This document shows, in pieces, positions 11,314 through 26,500 of a DNA stretch of 64,000 bases (position 1 is the stretch's first letter; every line of letters starts with the position of its first letter). The position numbers and the translations under genes are program-made. The stretch is from Notospermus geniculatus (lineage: Eukaryota; Nemertea; Pilidiophora; Heteronemertea; Lineidae): NCBI GenBank assembly GCA_002633025.1, contig NMRB01001903.1:1-64000 (forward strand). The letters are read 5' to 3'. Below the pieces are notes generated by a model. That model was not told where the DNA came from. It made no database searches and saw only the letters and a program-made list of their open reading frames with translations.

Positions 11314-14300
11314 GGTTGACGAAGACGATTGTTTGCCGGCAGAATACTTCAGATCCTTAATGTTCATAGTCATTCCTTCTTTATTCGCGGACGGGGAGAA
11401 GGAAAAGGCTCCAAACGTTCCTGTGGCTACCAGCTGGAACGGGAAACGAGAGATGCAATGACTCTCGAAGGAAACATTCACTGTTGTGCGCGCCGGACGT
11501 TTCATATACGGCAATGCAGACAGGAGCATGTTGTTTCTGGTGATGTCAAACCAGACTCGGCTCGTCTTCAACCCGAGGAGGTATGCTTTCCATATTGCAC
11601 ATCCACCTCTTCTCATCGATAAAGTTAAACCCTGGGACGTCCATCTCGACAAGGACTTCAGCATAGAACGTACTGGACAACTGAGGGGTACCCCCAAGAC
11701 TTGGCCACGTGCAAAACAAGGTTGTTCTTCGACTTACCGCCTTCAGCTTTTTCATAACGCCAGCCGCCTGGCTGACGAAGGTTGCGTTAGGCGTGGTGAA
11801 CGTGCCACAGTTTGGAACAGTGGGTTGGATCCAACTGTTGGAGGAGAGGTAACTACTGAGGCCTTTAGCGGCCACCATGACCACATCTGATACGAAGGCG
11901 TCGTCGACCTGTGGGACAGAAGTGATCCCGATCAGCAACACACATGGTAAAGCATGGGTCGATGCTAATGAGGTGCTGCAGTGGATGGAACCAGGGTGCA
12001 TGGAGAGTGCTTTGTTTAACAATAACATTAGGCTTTCCACTGTAGTACAATCTCGAAGTGCTTCACATTACCCCAGTCTCTCCAGGTTTCTGGAGAACCC
12101 AAGTTGCAGCAGCGCTACAAATAACCCTTTCAGACCAGATGAGAGAAACGAAGTGACCTCCCGGTCGTAATTCGAATCCTGGGAGCTTCTGCTTCCAGCT
12201 GACGTCTTCTCCACTACTCACGTTGATGCTACTGCTGGTGAACCCGATGACCTTGGTCGCCATGAAGGTCACGTAGGAAGTTGCCCCTGTGGCGTCTGGT
12301 TTTGCGGTGAAGGTCACATAGTTACAAGTGTTCGTGCAGCCTGAACACGTAACTGCGGCTTCCTGGAAGGCAAGGAGAGATGCAATGACACCTACTTTAG
12401 CTTCACTCATACCACAAGCTGTGAAGACGAACTTCTTTTTGTCGATGGCAACTTCAAAAATGCGGTGAGGCCATCACAGCCGAACCGTGAATACCCACGT
12501 TTTGGCTCTCGATGATAATGTAGATAAGTTAGGGGAAGATGCTACAGACTACGATTCTCACAGCCCGTTCCTGATGATATGTACCTTTGTCATTGCAAAC
12601 CAATGGAACTTAAAATTCATCAAACCGAGGGAATTTGCCTGGAAGAAAAGGTGAAAACTGGTATGTTAAACGCTGAGAGCACTGAACACGTCGCTGGGGA
12701 CAGACCATCCGGTCGTAACTACGTGCCGACTTGCCTGAAGCCTTCAACTTTGTTGAACCGATGCGTTAGGCTTGCCACCAAACTTCAACATCAGTGACGA
12801 GGCGGTCAGAACAACCTCACACAGGAGGTGTCACGCATTCGTACGCATCGGATACTCGACTGAGAAGTCCATTCACAAGTAAAAGCAAAAGAGGTATACT
12901 CACCCTTCCAAGATATTTGCCAGCGTTCGCGTTGCTTCCTAAGACAAAGATATACTTTATGGCATACGACTTGATGAAGCCAAGTTGGGTGTCGATCTTA
13001 GCATTGGTCGTAGGCATGGCAAGGTACATGTGTTGGGCAGGAACATTACGGAGTATTCGCTTCTGTAGTACTTCATAATCTGAAAGAAGGCAGAGAATGT
13101 TCAGCCAGCTCTTTGACTAAAATTGCCAAGGGTCAGTCACCATTTGGTACACGTTGCAACTTACTGCATGTTGAGTCATAGACGAAGGCTATGTTGGTCA
13201 TGTTCTCTGCGCTGACGACGCTGGCAATCGCTTCAGTCATCACGCTCGACGGGGCTTCGAAATTAACGGAATTGCTGTAGGTCCCGCTGTCTACTTCTGG
13301 TGGCATCTCCCCCCAGCTGACCATGGGGACCCCGAATACCTCGGCTTGTTTTCGGACAGCGGCTCGGACGGTGGCTGAGGAGCCATCTATGATGAGATCA
13401 ACTCCGGTTGAGAGCGAAGAGCAAACTGGAAAATGAAAAGTGATTCGATGTTAAAATGGCGGCGTACGCGCACTCAACATTCGGCGTTCATGTATAATTG
13501 AAAGTAGCCCCGACTTTTGAATGAAATTCAGCATCCTGTTTTTCCATGCATTGATCAGTGTAGTCGCAGATTTGGTTGATGATAAGCCTACCAAGAAGTA
13601 ATGAAGGCCTAATTCTAATCGTAGAATAGGTTAACAATACCAACAGAAGTACATGTAATGTTCTAATCGTAGAATAGGTTGACGATATCAACAGAAGTAA
13701 TGTTCTAATCGTAGAATAGGTTGACGATATCAACAGAAATAATGTTCGAATCGTAGAATAGGTTGACGATATCAACAGAAGTAATGTTCTAATCGTAGAA
13801 TAGGTTGACGATATCAACAGAAGTAATGTTCTAATTGTAGATAGGTTGACGATATCAACAGAAGTAATGTTCGAATCGTAGAATAGGTTGACGATATCAA
13901 ACAGAAGTAAATGTTCTAATCGTAGAATAGGTTGACGATATCAACAGAAGTAATGTTCTAATCGTAGAATAGGTTGACGATATCAACAGAAGTAATGTTC
14001 TAATCGTAGAATAGGTTGATGATATCAACAGAAGTAATGTTCTAATCGTAGAATAGGTTGATGATACCATTAATAATCTTTAGAGCATATTTTCAGCCAG
14101 CAAATCAATCGACAGCATAAAGGCTGTCCACCTGATTGCGAATTGAAATGAAATTAATGCCTAAGTACAAATGTAAATGAATTATTCACGACGGGCTTAG
14201 TCAATCGATTGGTAAAGTTATGCTGCATTACCTATGCTGAATGTTGACATCCAATGTCAAAAGAGCTGAACAACCTTGCTCGAGTTGTTTATTAGTGGCT

Positions 14301-15701
14301 TACCTAACCAACTTCGGTTGATTTTGTATCAGCTTGACCCAGTTTATAAAGTATTCATGTTCGTCGATTCTGTTGGTAATTTTGGAATTTTGTCGATATG
14401 TTTGGTTAGATATTTTGATCATTTTCATTTCAAATTAATTCCATGTTAACGAAGTCCTCGGTAACGGTCTCCATGGTTATCTACCACAAAGTGGGAGATT
14501 CCATCAACAGGTTTGTTGACGTTATTAAGTGTCATTAGAGAGTTTTCGCAAAGCCCCCGAAACGCCAACGCGAACGTCTATCCTTTTGTTCGGTGCTATC
14601 TTCGTGGCACCGAACAATGGGTTTGAATTTGGCGAACGCCAAACCCATTGTTCGATGCCACGAAGAGAGCACCGAACAAAAGGACAGACATTCGCGTTGG
14701 CGTTTCGGGGGCTTTGCGAAAACTCTATATTGGTGGCAAATTCCCCCGAAGTCTTCAATAGACTTGTGGAATATATAGGCGTCACCCCTGTTCATTGTTC
14801 GACGCGTGGGTCGAAGAAATATTCATTGCGGTTGTTCCAATTAGACACAAAACAAATATCACATTTTCAACAAGTGCAGTGGTCTTCGACCTTCATTCGA
14901 CTTCTTAATTTTCATCATTCGACATGCAACTTGGGCGATATGGGACGATTGATGCAATTAGGGAGAAAATAATTACTACAAGTCGATCACTGGCCTCTGG
15001 CATTGATACCATAATTTGAAGGCAAAGGTTTAATGACCAGTAATTAATTGCTAAAACGTGTTGTGGTCTTACACAATCATTTAATCTGCATAGATCGCCG
15101 TGTAATGTGATGTTGGTGTGATGGGTGTGGTAGAAAATGCCATCAATCATCATAAATTGAATGATCGGTGTCCCCGGGTCAGGTGACGTAAGAGCAAAAT
15201 TAAGTCTTGCGGTTTGGTGAATTGCTGCACCGCATAACTTTTCCGAAAATATGTGCTTACCTGCTTCCACGGCGGCATAAGTGTCAGATGCTGTTGTACT
15301 CGCTTTGGTCAGGCTGAGGGTACTCCCTGATAGGACAGAGGAATCCCCGTTCACCCGCTGTATGGCGTAGTCGAGGGTGGTGGCCATCGCACTGTCTCCA
15401 GTGTCATATAAACCGACTGAAACCGTATGGAAGGCGAGTAAGTGGTGATGACCAAAGTTGTGCGGGAAAAAAATACAGTCGGGTCACATAGGATCCGTCA
15501 CAAGGCATGTGGGCAGGGACGCAAAAGGAGTTGGACAAGTGCATGTTAAAATGGCCAAGTCCTGAGATGATAATCTAAAAGAAGAGACCTGTAGCAATAC
15601 CTGTATGCTGAATACTTACGGACTTTGATTATTGCTGCGTCAGTGTTCGCCGCCAGGGCGAGCAGCAGGGGCACAAACATCGGACGGAATGAGGTAGACA
15701 T
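11314..15701 (-). CDS. PBP1/ionotropic glutamate receptor-type amino-terminal domain protein, 3' incomplete
   Basis: Minus-strand exons: 15701-15620, 15416-15261, 13425-13165, 13079-12904, about 12434-12222, 11908-11738 and 11433-11314, giving about 393 codons in one frame. Exon 1 encodes a start Met and signal peptide (MSTSFRPMFVPLLLALAANT). Next comes a type I periplasmic-binding-protein fold: IKVLGLYDTGDSAMATTLDY, then VDLIIDGSSATVRAAVRKQA with EVFGVPMVSW, NIAFVYD, KYIFVLGSNANAG, VIGF, VDDAFVSDVVMVAAKGL, and a closing ATGTFGAFSFSP segment. This order and the length match the amino-terminal domain of kainate/AMPA-type receptors, and the related ANF-receptor fold is the main alternative. No ligand-binding S1/S2 domain or membrane helix is visible before the next gene. 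They are either in the 10252-11143 gap or absent. The acceptor of the 12434 exon is the weakest splice call. Intron 2 holds a 42-bp minisatellite and a foldback. Confidence 0.62.
13607..14067. repeat. 42-bp minisatellite, about 11 units
   Basis: The unit reads approximately AGAAGTAATGTTCTAATCGT then AGAATAGGTTGACGATATCAAC, with small indels in some copies. It lies in intron 2 of the minus-strand receptor-like gene. Open minus-strand frames here (ISSTYSTIRTLLLL repeats) follow from the 42-bp period and are not coding. Confidence 0.9.
14538..14726. mobile_element. Long-armed foldback element, 189 bp
   Basis: Two arms of about 87 bp, starting AGAGTTTTCGCAAAGCCCCC and ending in the complement, face each other across a loop of about 14 bp. 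A shorter, diverged relative lies at 17277-17394. It lies within intron 2 of the receptor-like gene. Confidence 0.82.
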
Positions 15702-15898
15702 GACGGACGTTGACGTCAGAGGGCGGGTCTGAAAACGTTTCTGAAAAGATAGAAAATATTCGAAATATATTTATTTGTACATGTATGTCTGAATATTATT
15801 ACTCACACAAGTCAGAGATAACAGCCGCAAAATGATCAAAGTTATTCACTGAAGAAGATTTGCTCGTGATTAACTGCAGGTTGCGCTTTAGCGCTTTG

Positions 15899-16158
15899 TC
15901 AGTGTTGCCGTGGGTGTCCCACAGGGTTCTCTCTTGAGACCGCTTCTGTTTGCTATCTGTGTTCTTGATAGATTTTCGAGTTTCGTTGACATGGTTGTAG
16001 GCCGCATGTTCACGGTCGCTTTGTCTGACGACATTTCACTTTTTTCAAGTCTTGGTTTTGTACATCAAATTAAATGGAGGATGAGCCGCTGCCCGAGTCA
16101 TTTTGGCCGTCTTAATCGTCATGATTGTCCGTCCTGCACTGTGGACTTGTCTGAGTAG
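15899..16158 (+). pseudogene. Non-LTR reverse-transcriptase fragment
   Basis: The translation contains VAVGVPQGSLLRPLLFAI, close to the conserved GVPQGSVLGPLLF block of LINE-type reverse transcriptases, followed by a weak ..SDDISLF that may be a decayed A-D-D block. The frame is closed by TAG just upstream and TAG at 16156. No endonuclease or other RT block is nearby, so this is a short dead fragment. Confidence 0.4.
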
Positions 16159-17276
16159 GACAGGGAATTGGGAGATACAACTACCGAACTCGGAATATGA
16201 TGGGTCGAACCTGCTGCTTGCTGCCGATAAAGTTTTGCCGACAACGACATTAGCAACAAGAATAAATTGAACAGCTGCGTGCCTATCGTATAAAACGTTG
16301 ACTCAACTGTTTAAAAATCTCCTTCACAACGTGTACAATCTGTAGTGTCTGTTATAAAACCGTTCATTAATACACTCGGTGCATGATTGCAACTGTAGTG
16401 GCTTCGCTTACAACCAAAAGCAAATGTTATTCGTTGTTCCAGCGCAAACATCTACATTTGCTGATTATGCTTTGTTAGGTTGATAGCCGGATGGATGGTC
16501 GTCCATTTTCACTTAATCGGTGAGTCCCGTTGTGCGATTGCTTTTAGCAGGGGATATAGAACAGCGAATGAGAGTGCATTAATGATACAAAACAATGATT
16601 TACGCGGAATATATGAAAGAATGAATCATTAGTGTGCGTGGTTTATTTTATGTTTAGATTTTGGCCTGATGCGTTGATTCCAGTGGAGAATTGTTTCCCC
16701 AGCTTTCAAAAAAAACGCACATCTTGGCGAAGAAATGGGCAAAAAGAAGGAGATATAGGCCTACAGGAAAAATCTTGAGAGACGGACAGAAGCCACCCAT
16801 CACTTACCACGCTTAGTCTCGTTTTTGCCAGACTTTGAAAGAATTCTTAAATTAAGACGGAATAATCACCACTGAAAGGTACATGTCATTCCGAAAATCG
16901 GCGCAGGTCATGAAATCTACTCGACCCGAATCCTGGGGGTCCGTCCGAGATGGTGGAAGCTTTCTTGTGACTGAGAATTCTTACATCAAGACAGGGCCGT
17001 GAAAATATCAGTCAGTCTACCAAGGCGTTTCCAAAAACATTGTGAAATAGAAGAAAGCCCCCTGGAGAGTTTGGGTAAAGATCTCTGATCGATGGTCAGC
17101 GGTCATTGGTCAAGATATCGAAATAATTACTGCTCCTTGCTCCATGCTCTTCGATTTATAGGTTACATGGCTAGAGGAACGTTGATTGGCATCGACCGAC
17201 TGACTTCTGACCCTGAAAAGTTACTTGTCACCCGACACTGACCGAACTGATCGCCCACGGGTTAGGATGAAAGGGA

Positions 17277-17394
17277 GAGTTTTCGGACTCCCCCGAAACG
17301 CCAACGCGAAACGCCAATCCCATTGTTCGATGCTGTGAATAGACAGAACAAACTGACGTTCGCATTGACGTTTCGAGGTTTTTCTGAAAACTCC
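17277..17394. mobile_element. Foldback element related to 14538-14726
   Basis: GAGAGTTTTCGGACTCCCCC at the left and the imperfect complement ending near GAAAACTCC at the right. It shares CGAAACGCCAACGCGAA and CCCATTGTTCGATGC words with the 14.5-kb element but is shorter and more diverged. Confidence 0.65.
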
Positions 17395-18649
17395 ATTGAC
17401 GNGTCTGTGGTTCCCCTCATATGTACGAGACAACTACATATCCAACCATTAGCACCTGTTTTCTAAATCCTCTGCCTGTCAGGCTAGCACGGGCCATCAA
17501 TGATGTCACCAGTTACAACAGTATACCACACAGCTAACGAGAGAACCACTGCTAATGATGCATTAATAATTCATTTGGTGCAGACCAAGTGGGTCGATGA
17601 TGGTTAGCCATGAATCGAAAGGACAATATAATCCGTGCTCTGCTTATCAAGTTGGAAGTTTGAGGCAAAGATTTGGCAGCAGGGCATGATATCATAACGG
17701 ACGTCATTCGTTAGCATCAATAAAGTCAGAGATGCTGTAAAAGAAGCAGATCGTCACGTGATACTCTTGTCGCCAATCAGTGGAAAGCGCAACTACATTT
17801 TTTCAGCGCTCCGATTGGTCGCTGCTCATTAACGAGCGGTCCTATTGGCCGCTGATGTAGTGGCGAATCCCTTTCAATCTCAATCGAGTCCACCTGTTTT
17901 GACCTACATCATTTGTTATTTGGTCTTTTACTAAATTGCAGTTAGACGCAACGACAAAAGGGTCCTTAGAACTCCTCCAAATGGGCTACATGAGAAGGTC
18001 GACATTTTCACCCTTCCCAATTCGGAAACTAGGTTGTATATAATAACAAAAATTCGCTGAGCGAACCTCATGAATTTTTGATGAGAAGCAACACTTCAAT
18101 GATTTGACGAGGTGAATTATTAAGTTTATCCGTTCGTGGTATGTTTGAAGTTGGTTTAATTGGGATCGGATATAAAATGGTTCAAGTTTAATCTAGGCCT
18201 ACTTGATATCAAGTTTATTCTGTTGTGGGTGAAAAAGGCGAATCTAAGGCGAAGTAAAAACCGTCAGGATAATTTGTCAGCCGTTAAACCAGTCGATAAG
18301 CACGTGGTCAAGCCGTGTCCCAGAGCCGAGCTGTCACCCCATCTGACAGAATACTACCCTCCGTGGGTGTTCCCTATCCTTTTATTGTGCTGAAGACGTC
18401 ATCGTGAAGTGAAATCAGGCAGGCGCATTGAAAAGCGCTGTGAAGTTGCCAAGTTGATTTTCATGCTGGCACTACCAGTGCTGTCATCTGCCAGCTGTTC
18501 ATGGAAGCTATCCCCGTCTGCTGCCAGACCCAAACAGCATACTGTGTAACCACTGAATTCCTTCCACCATCCTTTCATCTTCTCTCGTTAAAGAGAAATG
18601 AGTGGACAGAATAAGTAACGTTTTACAAATTCCAATCCATAATCATTCA

Positions 18650-18655
18650 TTTATT
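18650..18655 (-). terminator. Candidate polyadenylation signal for SQLE
   Basis: Minus-strand AATAAA about 1.2 kb beyond the SQLE stop. It is the clearest signal I see downstream, but transcript evidence is needed to say it is used. Confidence 0.3.
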
Positions 18656-19237
18656 GCACAAGTATTACAGAATGAAGTGAGATCATCTTAGGTGATATGA
18701 GCACCATTTTGTCTTGGACCCATCTTGCCCTGACAAGGGTTCCTATCACTCCTATAGACCGAACACTGTCCTGATTAAAAATACTAGGACAGACGCAAGC
18801 AAATGCACAGAACCATCATGGCGCCCGCTGGTCTATATTTAGTTCGGGAGAATGCATTGCTGTAGAATGACGTCACGAGCCGGAATTCCGGCTCAGATCA
18901 TTTGGTTTCACCGGTCTTCGAATGCAAGCTGCCCAGAAGACCGGGTACCAGTCTATCACTCCTACTCTCGCTCAGAGGAGCGTAGTTTGAAGGGCGGAGT
19001 GACCGTAGGCCTTGATATGGCAAGATGTCTTGGACCCTATCTCATGATTACATAGTTCCTGAACAATTGTTTAACATGTAGCATAAGGCTATTTGTCACA
19101 TTAATGTCTGTTGCTTCAACACCTTTGACCACACCCATGTCATCTTTTCTTACAGACAATGTAAGATTCAGATGCAAAGGAAAGTTTGAAACCACAGATT
19201 TGTGAAGTGACCCAAACCACTGACTAATGCAGACTTA

Positions 19238-19355
19238 GGGCCGTATTCATGGGTCGCACTTTAGCCTAAAGTACAGCTTAAGTTAGACTTTCTCTGTGCT
19301 TGAAGCATTGAGAAAAGTCGGACTTTAATGAAAGTGCGACCCGTGAATACAGCCC
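19238..19355. mobile_element. 118-bp MITE with TTA duplication (PIF/Harbinger-like)
   Basis: The left end GGGCCGTATTCATGGGTCGC and the right end complementary to it (ending GTGAATACAGCCC) form inverted repeats of about 25 bp. TTA occurs directly before (19235-19237) and after (19356-19358). A 3-bp TWA duplication with GGG ends is typical of PIF/Harbinger MITEs. Confidence 0.7.
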
Positions 19356-19391
19356 TTATAAATGACATAAAAGAAGATTGACTGTCTATTT

Positions 19392-19836
19392 TTAGCTCAC
19401 TGGGGTGAGCTATTACAATGGTGGAGCGTCCGTCGTCCGTCGTCGNGTGCTGTAACTCAGGAACGCCTTAACCCAAAGCGCTCCAATGTGCTATGTGGCC
19501 CCCTGCAGATGACCTTTATGTCCATGTGAAGTTTCGGCCCGATCGGGCATCCAATATGGCCGCCAGGTGGCATAACCCGAAAATCATCCAAGTGCTGTAA
19601 GTCAGGAACGACTTGACCCAAAGCGCTCCAATGTGCTATGTGGTCCCCTGCAGATGACCTTTATGTGCATGTGAAGTTCCAGCCCGATCGGACATCCAAT
19701 ATGGCCGCCAGGTGGCATAACCCCAAAATCATCAAAGTCTTTTCTGGGAATGACTTGACCCAGATTGCTCATAACTGATATGTACCTCCCTCTGTCATTA
19801 GACTATTATGTCCAACCCAGTGAGCACATGGTCCAT
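19392..19836. repeat. GTGAGCT-type dispersed repeat with two 145-bp inner units
   Basis: It starts TAGCTCACTGGGGTGAGCTA and ends AACCCAGTGAGCACATGG, a short imperfect terminal inversion. Inside, 19447-19591 and 19592-19736 are about 90% identical tandem units (GTGCTGTAA...CTCCAATGTGCTATGTGG...). An N at 19446 sits in a GTCGTCC simple repeat. The element ends only about 15 bp beyond the SQLE stop codon, so it is probably part of the SQLE 3' UTR. Confidence 0.75.
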
Positions 19837-19850
19837 GGACCATTTCATTT

Positions 19851-22943
<3,093 letters not shown>

Positions 22944-23528
22944 CCTGGCGGTTTATCGACTTGCAAGAGATAAAAAAAAGATGCAAGAAGATGCAGTGGG
23001 CTGAAGATCGGGCCAGCAAAGACCAGGGAGGAGGTGGGCGTGGCACTTTGTTTTCCTCACAAAAATCGAGAAAAGATGAATGAAAATTTACACACAAGAC
23101 GATCAGAATACGTCAGCACGCAAGTGAAGTACATGTACTTCTAAAGGTACACTGTTCCTGTCTAAACTAAGTTTGATAAGTATCAAACTGGCCATCAGAA
23201 CCGTGCGTGGGGTGATCAGATCATGTTTTGGTCATTTTGTAAACAACACGGCAAAAGCACGTGTTCAGTGCAAATCAGCTGACTGGAAATCAGCCAATCG
23301 GCGACAGGAACAAAGGCAAGACGTCCCAAACACAAGCTACGTTTTTAGAGATCAAGATTATGAAACATTCTTCACGTGGGCCCAAATTATCGTAGCATAT
23401 TCAGCTCTATGAAATGAGAAATTCAGTATATCGTTTGACAATTTTAATACTCAGATTGGGTGCAAGTTTCTTTGCTATGGCTGCCAAGGGTTGCGGTACA
23501 TATTTCTGCGGGATAGAAATGTTGGAAA
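22944..23528. promoter_or_regulatory. Bidirectional SQLE/UCKL1 promoter region
   Basis: 585 bp separate the start codons of the divergent genes. No TATA box is evident. Candidate sites: a perfect SRE-1 (23207-23216), an inverted CCAAT box in GCCAATC (23293-23297), a GC/KLF box GGTGGGCGTGGC (23033-23044), and CACGTG E-boxes at 23258-23263 and 23373-23378. An SRE near CCAAT and GC boxes is the usual arrangement for SREBP-2 targets. Promoter activity is inferred. Confidence 0.7.
23207..23216 (-). promoter_or_regulatory. Sterol regulatory element (SRE-1) match
   Basis: The minus strand reads ATCACCCCAC, identical to the 10-bp SRE-1 of the mammalian LDL receptor promoter. It lies 264 bp upstream of the SQLE start codon. 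A chance exact match in 585 bp on two strands is of the order of 0.1%. Confidence 0.6.
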
Positions 23529-26500
23529 ATGGCGTCGCCTTTTCAGCTTCACGAGTTTGGACCACCAAGTTCTGACAGGTAGATTGACACCGATTTTACT
23601 CCCGTTATTGTTTCCTTTAGTCCTGAAGAAACATGTGATCTTGAAGCCATTCTTGCGATGATAAATTTGTAGTATTTGTCTGGGTTTCAGCTGAAAATGA
23701 CAAGCTGAAAAATGACCCTGAATATTGAATGGCGGCATGCTGTTCTGTTGTGAAGCATGCAGTGCATGCATGCATATGATGCACTCCCTACACTAGGCCT
23801 AGGCCTATACAGTACACCACACACACAGTACATCAGTACATACATGACATAGACCCTACGCATACATGGCATCATAGCCTAGGCCCGCATTGTGATTGTG
23901 CACTCAGCATGTTCAGATGTTCAGGCAAATAGGCCTATGCTATGCACGTTGACGTTGTTGTCGTTAGTTAGGCCTGGGCCTGCCTCATCAATCATATGTC
24001 TTTCACATCAAAAATATATAGGCCTAGGCCTAACCCTAATCCGCTAATAGGTGAATACTTACTATAGGCCTAGGCCTAGGCCTATCTTTCATAGCTAGGC
24101 CGGGCCGGTATTCTGGTGATTTCGGGCCACGGTGATTTAGGCCCGGTTATTTAGGCCCCAAACAACATTGGTTTTTAGTTTGATAGATAACGATATGAAC
24201 GTCATTAATAGGCCTATCATGGAAGACATACATTTTTGCCATGGGCGATGCGTAGGCCCCTTGGCCTAACTTGTCTGAATACATTTTTATGGTGAGAAGG
24301 GCCTACCTAGGCCTACCTAAGGCCACATTAAAACAATCTTTACTTTTATAGCATCAGCGCCCGCTTCGAATTTTCTCAATTTTTTTTTCAAAAAAAATTT
24401 TTTTCCTTCAAAAAACATTTTTTTTTCAATTTTTTCTCACATTATAATGTTCTCTCAGACTTTGTCAAAAAGTGTGGTTTCTTGTCTACACATGCCTTTT
24501 CCAGGGTGACTCAGATAGCTATGTATTTTTTTTAATAAAAACCTTTTTCGAGTTAATACTAAGGATTTGTCTAATGTCTATTGTTATGGTAAATGGTGCA
24601 ATGCTTCCAAGCTCTCTTTCGATGATCACAGTCCATTTGACAGTTTCACCAGTGAGTGTATCTGCTCTTGGTGGTCCTCCAATCCCACTAGACTGGTCCC
24701 CTGTCGTAGTTCTCGCTTGACTACTACGACAGGCATTTTGAACGCCAACTCGGCATGTGATTGGTCAACTGTGATTGGTCAACGGTCGCGCCATGAGTCA
24801 TCATCTATTTTTAGAGACTCTCGCAACGTTACGGGTCTTTATTGCTCATTTGCATACGTGTGTCAGAAAGCAGGCAAACATGGCGGACGCGGCCTGTCGT
24901 AGTAATGGAGGAACGGAGCGATACGACAGGGGACCAGTNATTTTTTCTTGTGAAACCCTGGCAGGCATGGCTATAAAGTGTAACTTGGGTCGATTGGACA
25001 TTCTGACTTGAGTGTTTTGACACCCAGGAAGTTATGCTACATGTAACTTGGCCAACTCTGGGTTTGTGGATTTTTTGAAGGTTTTAGTGGTTAGACATTT
25101 GAATTATGTCAGCGAGGGCTTTGAGTATGAGAGTTGGATATTTGAAGTGTGTAATCTGCAGCTTGACCCCAAGCCAGGTCTCTCCTCCCAGCCAAGCTAC
25201 ATCATTCCAACGTGGAGAACCAAAACCATTGGCCTGTTTCTTGTCCGTACCATTATTTATATCAACTGGACACCTGAATGGTTTTCTGGGCCATGTCCTT
25301 GACCCTGTCCCCTTATCTTTGACCTTTGTCCTGTTTTGAACTGGAGTTTCTTTGTCGTCACATTCTATTTATAGATGGTGCATTATCTTTCAACTATTTC
25401 AATGACCTAAATATAGCACTGTGGCCGTCCTGAACATTGACAATGGCCTAATGAGAACACTTCGCTGCAGGCAATGCCTGTTCTACTGTGCATGATATTG
25501 ATCAACATGAGTGAAGTGCTCCATGCCCTGCATGCTTCGTCACACTGATCTTCAGACAGCAGATGGGTGAGAGAAGTTAGGTCTGGTGTGGCTGCCGTTT
25601 ATAAAAATTCATTTCAAATTCTTATATTTATCAGGATTCCTGGGGAAATGCCCCTTGATAATATCACAAGGTAGATTCTTTTCACTCAGAACTATTGTCT
25701 GGTGTTCTGCTTGGTTGTGGTGCTATACATTGTATGATTTGTACCCCGTTAGGGAGAGTCTACACCCGAGATTATCATCAATCAGTGGCGATGTATGTAG
25801 TACCAGTATATCAAATGCTGTGTGGTGACTCTTCTTATGGTAATAAATGTGTGCTTTGACGGTCATTTGGAGAAAAATAAAATGTTTACTGTTGTCATGG
25901 TTGTGAAAGTGAGGCTCACAGTTATTCTCTTTATCTATTCTTTGTTACAAGGTTGGTGTACCGTAAAAATGTTGCATTATACATGTACGTGACTGTGATC
26001 TATCCAAGTCTCTGATTTGCCGCTCGGCGTCATTGATGTGATACTAGTATTGATTTGGGATACGTTGTTGTTGGCAATTGGGAACAGCTGTTTTCATACT
26101 TACTCATGTAGGACAACAGAAAACCGCAGGTTGCGCGTAATGGCTTCCAATTTTAACACCTCACTCTACGGTTACATTTATGAAAATGAACCTCCGTCGA
26201 ATCTGGCTGTAGATTTTTTCATATTCGTGATTATACAGCTGTAGATCAAATCCAATGCTGTATCATTTCACTGTACATGTAGCCCCCCCCCCAGACCCAG
26301 AGAACTGTCCATTCCATTCCATTCCTTCAATCACCATGATCACTGAGTTGAGTTCCCAATCCCTGTTCTGTTGCCATGGCAACTGGCCCTGAGGACCTGT
26401 GTGTCTGACATCATCAGGACAACAGTCTACTGTAATCAGTACACTGTGTTTCACTATCATTTCTCAAAATGAAAGTACAGCAATCGTGTTAGTGTCTGCA

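Larger units (their letters stand above)
15702..19237. other. Intergenic, no gene recognised
   Basis: Upstream region of the minus-strand receptor-like gene. It contains a reverse-transcriptase fragment near 15.9-16.2 kb and a foldback at 17277-17394. No exon-like open frames with good splice sites were found. Confidence 0.5.

Noticed and set aside
10160-11360. Several 320-400 codon open frames on both strands
   Set aside because: They consist almost entirely of N; only the edges are real sequence.
11546-11700. Alternative extra exon of the receptor-like gene (FYAEVLVEMDVPGFNFIDEK)
   Set aside because: It has a usable acceptor but no donor before a stop; exon 11908-11738 joins 11433-11314 directly in phase and gives a better domain end.
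13488-13817. Minus-strand frame of ISSTYSTIRTLLLL repeats
   Set aside because: A product of the 42-bp minisatellite in an intron.
24870-24905. ATGGCGGACGCGGCC as UCKL1 first exon
   Set aside because: It lies inside an inverted-repeat element and its phase does not fit exon 26600; the 23529 exon fits exactly.
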